A stretch of DNA of 64,000 nucleotides from Asaia bogorensis (lineage in GTDB: Bacteria; Pseudomonadota; Alphaproteobacteria; Acetobacterales; Acetobacteraceae): NCBI RefSeq assembly GCF_900465345.1, contig NZ_UEGO01000010.1, forward strand, positions 1 to 64,000, read 5' to 3'. Below the pieces are notes generated by a model. The model searched no databases, was not told where the DNA came from, and worked only from the letters and a program-made list of their open reading frames with translations. Positions 58,720 through 64,000 of the stretch are shown piece by piece. Position numbers and translations under genes: made by a program. Position 1 is the stretch's first letter. Each line of letters opens with the position of its first letter.

Positions 58720-58735
58720 TGGAGCAATCGCTCCA
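58720..58735. promoter_or_regulatory. Candidate operator between SDR and TetR genes
   Basis: TGGAGC-AATC-GCTCCA is a perfect 6-base inverted repeat just before the TetR start and in the SDR/TetR intergenic region. TetR autoregulation through it is likely but unproven. Confidence 0.55.
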
Positions 58736-58785
58736 ACATGATGCATATGATAGGGCGCAGCCCGGTTTCAAGGATTTATGGAGCG

Positions 58786-59475
58786 ATGACACCAAAAAAA
58801 AGTGAAGGCCCTTGTCGACCCCGAGGCCGCCCCCCTGCCTTCGACCGCGCCACCGCTCTTTCCAAGGCGGTGAAACTGTTCTGGGACCGTGGTTATGAGG
58901 GAACGAGCTTTGATGATCTGATCACAGCCATGGGGATCAGCGCGTCGAGCTTCTATAACAGCTTTGCCAGCAAGGAAGCGCTCTATGTCGAGGCTATAGA
59001 GGCCTACGCTGAAGAGCAGGGGGCCTGGTTTGTCGAGGCCTTGTCGGCCAAGGGAACGACCCGTGAGGCCTTTGCTGCCATGTTCGACGCCGCTGCGATT
59101 GCCTTCACTCGCGACGATGCACCATCTGGCTGCATGATTGCCGTGGCTGCCACTCAATGTTCGCCGGCCCAGATTCGCTTGCGTGACCTGATGATTAACC
59201 AGCGTCATCTGGCCGAGAAAGCCATTCATGCCCGGCTGGAGCAGGGAGTGCAGGATGGCGATTTGCCTCAAACGCTCCATATTGGCGCGATCGCAGCCTG
59301 TTTTGGCGCATTGCTGGGCGGCATGGGGATACAGGCGCGTGACGGCGCATCACGCGAGAAGCTTCAGAGCGTGGGAAGGATTGCTCTGGACATACTGGCG
59401 GATTCTGAAAATGACAGAAAATATACTCAACAATTTGTTAATAACAAATATTGTCAAGTTATCGATACTATTTGA
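58786..59475 (+). CDS. TetR-family transcriptional regulator
   Basis: About 229 residues. The HTH lies at residues 36-65 (SFDDLITAMGISASSFYNSFASKEALY). ATG 58786 is preferred; the longer frame would reach into the operator. The C-terminal domain is of the TetR_C-like type and is not tied to a ligand. It is divergent from the SDR gene and probably represses it and itself. The gene ends in an AT-rich tail, unlike the body. Confidence 0.9.
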   Translation: MTPKKSEGPCRPRGRPPAFDRATALSKAVKLFWDRGYEGTSFDDLITAMGISASSFYNSFASKEALYVEAIEAYAEEQGAWFVEALSAKGTTREAFAAMFDAAAIAFTRDDAPSGCMIAVAATQCSPAQIRLRDLMINQRHLAEKAIHARLEQGVQDGDLPQTLHIGAIAACFGALLGGMGIQARDGASREKLQSVGRIALDILADSENDRKYTQQFVNNKYCQVIDTI

Positions 59476-59637
59476 AAGAAATATATCAAAAACAGACGTT
59501 GAACAATCCGACCGCTGGTACTAGATGTTGGTGTTTAACCAGCATGATGATCCGGCGGGATTGTATCCACCGCGCAGCAGGGGTTCATTCCGCATTGAAT
59601 GCGGTCCATTGATTTAGAAAAGGTGACGACGCGGCCC

Positions 59638-60903
59638 ATGTCCACTGACAACCCAGCCACTGCATCCGAAGGCGAAACCTCGTCGGCTGCCCGGCCACAG
59701 CAGGTGCCCGTCGTTAATCCCTATATCCTGCCGCCTGATTTGCCTACGACAGATGCGGGACAAGGTATCCACTTCGACTTCAACTGGGGCGCTCGTGTCC
59801 TGCTGCCCAAAACGCCGGATGGGCGTTGGCGGGCGACACTTACTGATCTCGATAATTCGACGATCATCTTCCAGGGGGAGCTGGAAGAGGGACACCTGTC
59901 CTCGACCAAGAAATTTTTTATCCGGTTTGCGATCGATGTCGAACGCATCGCGACAAATGGCGCCATCACCAAGGTCCTGCGGCATGAGTTCGATGCCCGC
60001 GATAAATATGTTCTGGTCCAGCTGCCTGTCGGGACACTGGGTGATACCCTGGGCTGGTTTCCCTATGTTGCCCGTTTTGCAGAACAGAGTGGTGCAAAGG
60101 TCATATGCTGCCTCGCTCACGTCTTCATACCGCTCTTTGCCGCTGCCTATCCGGACATTGCCTTCGTGACAAAGAAGGAATTTGAGGAAAGTCCCCTTCG
60201 GTCCCAGGTCTATGCCACCTACAATATTGGCCTGTTTTTCGACGATAACGACAATATCCATCAGCCATGTGATTTCCGCTATGTCGGTCTTCATCGCACG
60301 GCTGGTTACATCCTTGGCGTCGATCCGACCGAGGCACCGCCCAAAATTGTCATTGACGATGAGACACGTCCTATCGAAGAGCCTTATGTGTGCATCGCCA
60401 CGCAGGCCTCGGCCCAATGCAAATACTGGAACAACCCCGGTGGTTGGCTTGGTGTGGTCGCGTTCCTCAAGCAGCGTGGCTATCGCGTTATCTGCATTGA
60501 CCAGAAGCCCTTCAACGGCACGGGCATTACCTGGAATCATATTCCAAACGGTGCCGAAGATCAGACGGGCGACCGACCACTCGCAGAACGTGTCCGCTGG
60601 CTGAAGCATGCGGATCTCTTTATCGGCCTGAGTTCAGGTCTGTCCTGGCTTGCCTGGGCGGCAGGGACGAAAACCGTGATGATTTCAGGCTTCACCCATC
60701 CCGATAATGAGTTCCATACGCCGTGGCGCGTGATTTCATGGCATGCATGCAACTCGTGCTGGAACGACCCGCGGCATCAGTTCAATCATAATGATTTTCT
60801 CTGGTGCCCACGCCATGCGAACACAGATCGTCAGTTCGAGTGCTCCAGGCTCATCTCGACTGATCTTGTCACCAAGAATATCGCACTGGCGCTCGATGCC
60901 TGA
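59638..60903 (+). CDS. BAHT-type autotransporter heptosyltransferase
   Basis: About 421 residues, matching the bacterial autotransporter heptosyltransferase family (Aah/TibC). These cytoplasmic enzymes add heptose from ADP-heptose to Ser in strand-loop-strand repeats of AIDA-type adhesins. The GT-B core includes VQLPVGTLGDTLGWFPYVARF and GLSSGLSWLAWAAGTKTVMISGFTHPDNEFHTPWRVI. The iron-binding cysteines of the family are visible: Cys371, Cys374, Cys390 and Cys402, the first pair in HACNSCW. Start uncertain: an ATG at 59599 adds 13 residues. No autotransporter gene is adjacent, but an AIDA-repeat protein is at 41583. Confidence 0.88.
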   Translation: MSTDNPATASEGETSSAARPQQVPVVNPYILPPDLPTTDAGQGIHFDFNWGARVLLPKTPDGRWRATLTDLDNSTIIFQGELEEGHLSSTKKFFIRFAIDVERIATNGAITKVLRHEFDARDKYVLVQLPVGTLGDTLGWFPYVARFAEQSGAKVICCLAHVFIPLFAAAYPDIAFVTKKEFEESPLRSQVYATYNIGLFFDDNDNIHQPCDFRYVGLHRTAGYILGVDPTEAPPKIVIDDETRPIEEPYVCIATQASAQCKYWNNPGGWLGVVAFLKQRGYRVICIDQKPFNGTGITWNHIPNGAEDQTGDRPLAERVRWLKHADLFIGLSSGLSWLAWAAGTKTVMISGFTHPDNEFHTPWRVISWHACNSCWNDPRHQFNHNDFLWCPRHANTDRQFECSRLISTDLVTKNIALALDA

Positions 60904-60909
60904 TCGCCT

Positions 60910-60932
60910 GGCAGCGGTTGGATCCCGCTGCC
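60910..60932. terminator. Hairpin after heptosyltransferase gene
   Basis: GGCAGCGG and CCGCTGCC form an eight-base stem around TTGGATC, six bases after the stop codon. No T run. Confidence 0.5.
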
Positions 60933-61014
60933 GCATCCGCAGCAATCAAAGGAAATGGTGGCAGCCAGGGTCGGCAGGCCACTGTCCTTTTGGCCCCAGA
61001 GGTACAAGCTGACT

Positions 61015-61043
61015 TTCCCTGTGGTCACGAAACCAACAGGGAA
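61015..61043. terminator. Second hairpin between convergent genes
   Basis: TTCCCTGT and ACAGGGAA pair, with inner GGT/ACC, around a short loop. It lies between the heptosyltransferase and pilus genes and may end either transcript. Confidence 0.5.
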
Positions 61044-61087
61044 TTATCGAAAGTTTAGATCAGAGGGGTCTTGATGCGTATCGTTGT

Positions 61088-62071
61088 TCAGAACTGTACA
61101 TCGATGACAAGATTGTCGCTGTAATAGCCTGTGGCCGGCGTGGTCTGGCCGGTCAGGATACGCGCCGTATAGGCAAATCCCTGCACGGCCACGCCGTCCA
61201 GCTTGCCAGCATTCGTTTCGGCCGTGGCGCTGCTGCGCCGGGCCGATCCGGTAGACCCCCAGACATCGACGCTCGACTTCTTATAGATTTCGTAGCGTAG
61301 CAGAGTGCCTGAACTGTTGCTCATGGCCCGGCTCGTGCCATCGGCATGACTGCCAGGGCTGATACCCACCGTGTAACTCTGACCTTTCGTACATCCCACG
61401 CTCAGGGATTGATGCACATCACCAAAGCTTGAAACGAAGGGGCTCGGGGTGAACACAACATCCGGCGCGGAAAGACGACAATCAGCCGTGATCGTGAATT
61501 CGACCGGTATGGTCACCGGAACAGGGGTGTTCTGCACATCCTGCCCCACGCAGAGCCCAAGCAGGCCAAGCCCCCAGCATACATTCCACGTCCAGCCGAT
61601 GGTGATCGAGCCACGATAGAGCCCGGCACTCACATTATAGGTGCCAGACGGAATGCGCAGATAAAGCGGCAATGTCCCCCCGACACCATTGAACAGCCCC
61701 AGCAGGCCGATCAGGCTTGTTGTCTGCCAGGAAATGACCTGCCCGGTCGCATAAGGCACAGCACAGCTGGCCGAGTCACAGATCTGGAGAGGCAGGACAT
61801 CACCCGTTCCATTGGTTAGGGATGTGATGGCCTGAATGGTCGCATTCATGCTTTGCGTATATACTACGGAGAGCAATCCGCCCGAGCACGCAAAGCCAGA
61901 GGAAACCAGCGTGGTATTGCCCAACGTGCTGAGCGAGAGCGATGAGAGCGCCCCGAGCGATGTCGTGCCTGGCTGGCTCACGGCGCAGGCGCTTTGGGCA
62001 GTGGGGGCTGCCAGACCGAACAGCATGGCGATCACCAGTGCAGCGAGCGCTTTGATGATTTCGGCCCTCAT
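61088..62071 (-). CDS. Csu-type pilus tip adhesin (SCPU domains)
   Basis: About 327 residues with signal peptide (IIKALAALVIAMLFGLAAPTAQSA). Two spore-coat-U (SCPU) domains, each with pairs of Cys; the second ends in GYYSDNLVIDVQF, the usual final strand for donor-strand exchange. The length and two-domain form match CsuE, the tip subunit of archaic chaperone-usher pili used in surface attachment. Start 62071 gives the signal. Overlaps the usher by four bases. Gene symbol csuE is likely but not certain. Confidence 0.85.
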   Translation of the reverse strand: MRAEIIKALAALVIAMLFGLAAPTAQSACAVSQPGTTSLGALSSLSLSTLGNTTLVSSGFACSGGLLSVVYTQSMNATIQAITSLTNGTGDVLPLQICDSASCAVPYATGQVISWQTTSLIGLLGLFNGVGGTLPLYLRIPSGTYNVSAGLYRGSITIGWTWNVCWGLGLLGLCVGQDVQNTPVPVTIPVEFTITADCRLSAPDVVFTPSPFVSSFGDVHQSLSVGCTKGQSYTVGISPGSHADGTSRAMSNSSGTLLRYEIYKKSSVDVWGSTGSARRSSATAETNAGKLDGVAVQGFAYTARILTGQTTPATGYYSDNLVIDVQF

Positions 62072-64000
62072 GGTGCCAGCCTGCAGACAAGGGGAGCGAG
62101 TCTTCTGACCCCTTTCACGGCGGCAGGGAGTGTGCGGATTTCGGCCATGCAGGTTCTGCCTGAAGACAGATATGCCTTCAGAATGCGCACGCCAGTCAGG
62201 TCTGGCACATAGGAAATTCCACCCCAACCAACATAGATGATACGGCTCCCTGCCTCGACGCGTGTGCCAATCGGCAGGGGATTGCCTTTTTCATCATTGA
62301 GGTGGATCAGTGCTGCGCGGGTGCGTCTGACCGGAAAATGCACCAGATAACCGCTGCCATATTGTATGGCCACGCGCTGTTCGACCTGAGGCACCTGCAG
62401 GTCTGGCGAGAGTGCAAGAGTGTCTATCTCGTACTTCGCCGGATAATAGGAGATGGCATAGGGGACGAGCAGATGACCATCCTTGCCGGTTCTGCCGACA
62501 ATCTGGTTCTCGTAACGCACTGGGACATCTGCAATGCCGTCCGTGCTGATGACAGCGAACGCATCCGATACCCGATTGCCCGCAAAAACCGTGTTGTCCA
62601 TGACAGCAAGCGATCCCTGCGCCTCGGCCCAGCGCGTGGTGTCATTGACAGGGCCGTAAACACCGCCCTGCAGCTGGGTGACAGTGTTGCGCCAAGTCAG
62701 CGAGGCCTGTACCGAACCGGGTGACGATATTTTGTCGGCTGCACTGGCATGTTGATAATTGGCGTTCCAGCCAAAGCCACCGCCTGGCGCAACCGAGCGA
62801 CTTGCCGAAAGCTGCGCGAGACTGCTCCCCTCCGCCTGGCGGCTCCAGCCCGCGCTGGCCGTTCCATAAGTGCCAAAGGGTATGACGATCTGGGCATAGC
62901 CTGCCCAGCCGCTCTCCCGGGATCCCTGACCGCCAAGATAGCGATTGGCCATGAGTGACAGGCTGACATTGCGCCATAGCGGGAGTGTATCGCCCAGTGT
63001 GGCAAAGCGGGTTCTTTCTCCCGCAGCCGGGGCAACATCGAAATACCCTGCGCTGAACGAACCGAAATGTGGCAGCACAAGACTGGCATTGGCTTGCAGG
63101 CTTCTGCGCGGAAGACGTATCAACCCGGGTTCATAGGTTGAAAGATCAGCGAAACCCCGGCTGCGCCAGATTTTCTGAGCCGAAAGTGTGATACGTCCAT
63201 GGGTGTATTGATATCCAACGACAAGCTGATGGCCGTTCGTGGGTAGGCGGCCCTCATCGAATGCACCGGTATTGTCGGGCCTGTGGCTGACGCTGCCTGC
63301 CAGGTTCACTACCCCGAATTGTGGTCCTAGCCGCGCAAGTATGCCCAGCCCCGAGAGCGCGAGATGGGCACTACCCTCGAAATGTGACTCCAGCGTCAGG
63401 TCCGGCAGTATTCCACGCCGGTAGGAGGCATCGAGATTGAGGGGGCCATAATCCATATCACTCAAACCGTAACGCCTGCGCTGGGCACCGAGAGACAGGG
63501 TGTAGTCGCTGAAACCAGGACGGAGCAGCGTGCTGGCCACATAGAACGGGATACTGGATTCCGTTCGGCGGCCCAGCGCATCGGTGGTGACCACCGTCGC
63601 CTCACCAGCGCCGTTGATATAGGGAATATTCGTGAGGCTATACGGGCCGGGCTGCACGTTGTCGTGCATTGTCTGCACACCGTTGATCAGCAGGTCGATG
63701 CTTGTCGGCACTGAGGCCTGTCCAGAAAACTGCGGGAGCGGATAGGTGATGATATCCGGGCGTATCGCGAAATTGCGCGAGATCTGAAGGCCGCCCAACC
63801 GCATTGTGTTCGACCATGCGAGCGCCTTGGTCAGAATGTCGCCTGCCTCTGCTGTCGCGACCCGCTTCTGGTCTGAATAACTCCAGGTCGTGTCATAGCG
63901 GTGATAGGTGACATCGCTTTCACCGTGGAAAAAACCGTGTGCTGCCCCGAACTGCATCACCCCCGTATTCGATAGCGTGCCAAAACGACCAAACAGCCTT
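62068..64000 (-). CDS. Fimbrial outer-membrane usher, archaic (Csu) type, partial
   Basis: At least 644 residues; the frame runs past the window end, so the N-terminus is missing. It is a barrel usher: TSIDLLINGVQTMHDNVQPGPYSLTNIPYINGAGEATVVTTDALGRRTE is the plug/NTD region, followed by RPGFSDYTLSLGAQRRRYG and many barrel strands. The C-terminal domain has TVFAGNRVSDAFAVISTDG and the plug-like AEIRTLPAAV. It secretes and assembles the pilus subunits. Chaperone and minor pilins should lie beyond 64000. Confidence 0.92.
   Translation of the reverse strand, partial: RLFGRFGTLSNTGVMQFGAAHGFFHGESDVTYHRYDTTWSYSDQKRVATAEAGDILTKALAWSNTMRLGGLQISRNFAIRPDIITYPLPQFSGQASVPTSIDLLINGVQTMHDNVQPGPYSLTNIPYINGAGEATVVTTDALGRRTESSIPFYVASTLLRPGFSDYTLSLGAQRRRYGLSDMDYGPLNLDASYRRGILPDLTLESHFEGSAHLALSGLGILARLGPQFGVVNLAGSVSHRPDNTGAFDEGRLPTNGHQLVVGYQYTHGRITLSAQKIWRSRGFADLSTYEPGLIRLPRRSLQANASLVLPHFGSFSAGYFDVAPAAGERTRFATLGDTLPLWRNVSLSLMANRYLGGQGSRESGWAGYAQIVIPFGTYGTASAGWSRQAEGSSLAQLSASRSVAPGGGFGWNANYQHASAADKISSPGSVQASLTWRNTVTQLQGGVYGPVNDTTRWAEAQGSLAVMDNTVFAGNRVSDAFAVISTDGIADVPVRYENQIVGRTGKDGHLLVPYAISYYPAKYEIDTLALSPDLQVPQVEQRVAIQYGSGYLVHFPVRRTRAALIHLNDEKGNPLPIGTRVEAGSRIIYVGWGGISYVPDLTGVRILKAYLSSGRTCMAEIRTLPAAVKGVRRLAPLVCRLAP

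Overview
The window looks like a chromosomal segment of an acetic acid bacterium (Acetobacteraceae, perhaps Asaia or a close relative). The evidence is a GC-rich alphaproteobacterial coding style, an rRNA operon ending in 5S rRNA plus initiator tRNA, an imuA-imuB-dnaE2 mutasome cassette with an alphaproteobacterial-type SOS box, a cyoABCD-type ubiquinol oxidase, ChvE/Ggu-type sugar uptake, aerobic cobalamin genes (cobW, cobN, cobB) behind a cobalamin riboswitch, and a Hint-domain protein with AIDA-type repeats. The genus is inference. No insertion sequence, integrase, phage gene or CRISPR array was seen.

Layout. 1-210: end of an rRNA operon. 345-4109 (minus): an accessory envelope/carbohydrate block with a DXD glycosyltransferase, a DUF421 membrane protein, a DUF2961/GH172-like secreted protein and an AT-rich glycosyltransferase-like gene. 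4240-9986: SOS box, imuA, imuB, a small translationally coupled ORF and dnaE2. 10080-12695: TfoX-N protein, secreted cyclophilin and a frameshifted outer-membrane barrel gene. 12817-16761 (minus): gguB, gguA, chvE. 17545-24744: cobalamin riboswitch, DUF1636 protein, cobW, cobN, cobB and a CobC-like phosphatase. 24803-31007: TonB-dependent receptor, OprB-type porin and GH15 hydrolase. 31148-35833 (minus): LLM oxidoreductase, ClC channel and two overlapping CDF metal transporters, one with a (CCCATG)10 tract encoding a Gly-His tail. 36550-41121: M28 peptidase, FAD dehydrogenase, SDR. 41583-43673: AIDA-repeat/Hint protein. 43683-47704 (minus): cyoDCBA. 47927-53265: small exported protein, cardiolipin synthase, pabC/pabB, Tat-type metallophosphoesterase. 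53432-59475: TetR/monooxygenase divergent pair, DUF885 protein, SDR/TetR divergent pair. 59638-60903: BAHT-type heptosyltransferase. 61088-64000 (minus): Csu-type pilus adhesin and usher, the usher running off the window.

The point most worth following is a possible surface-glycosylation pair. The heptosyltransferase at 59638 belongs to the family that modifies AIDA-type strand-loop-strand repeats. The protein at 41583 carries two copies of such repeats fused to an autoprocessing Hint domain, and is preceded by an AT-rich leader with a tiny ORF. The other notable units are the SOS mutasome cassette with its extra small gene, the cobalamin-riboswitch operon, and several clean candidate regulatory palindromes. 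All functional assignments come from reading motifs; no database search was run.
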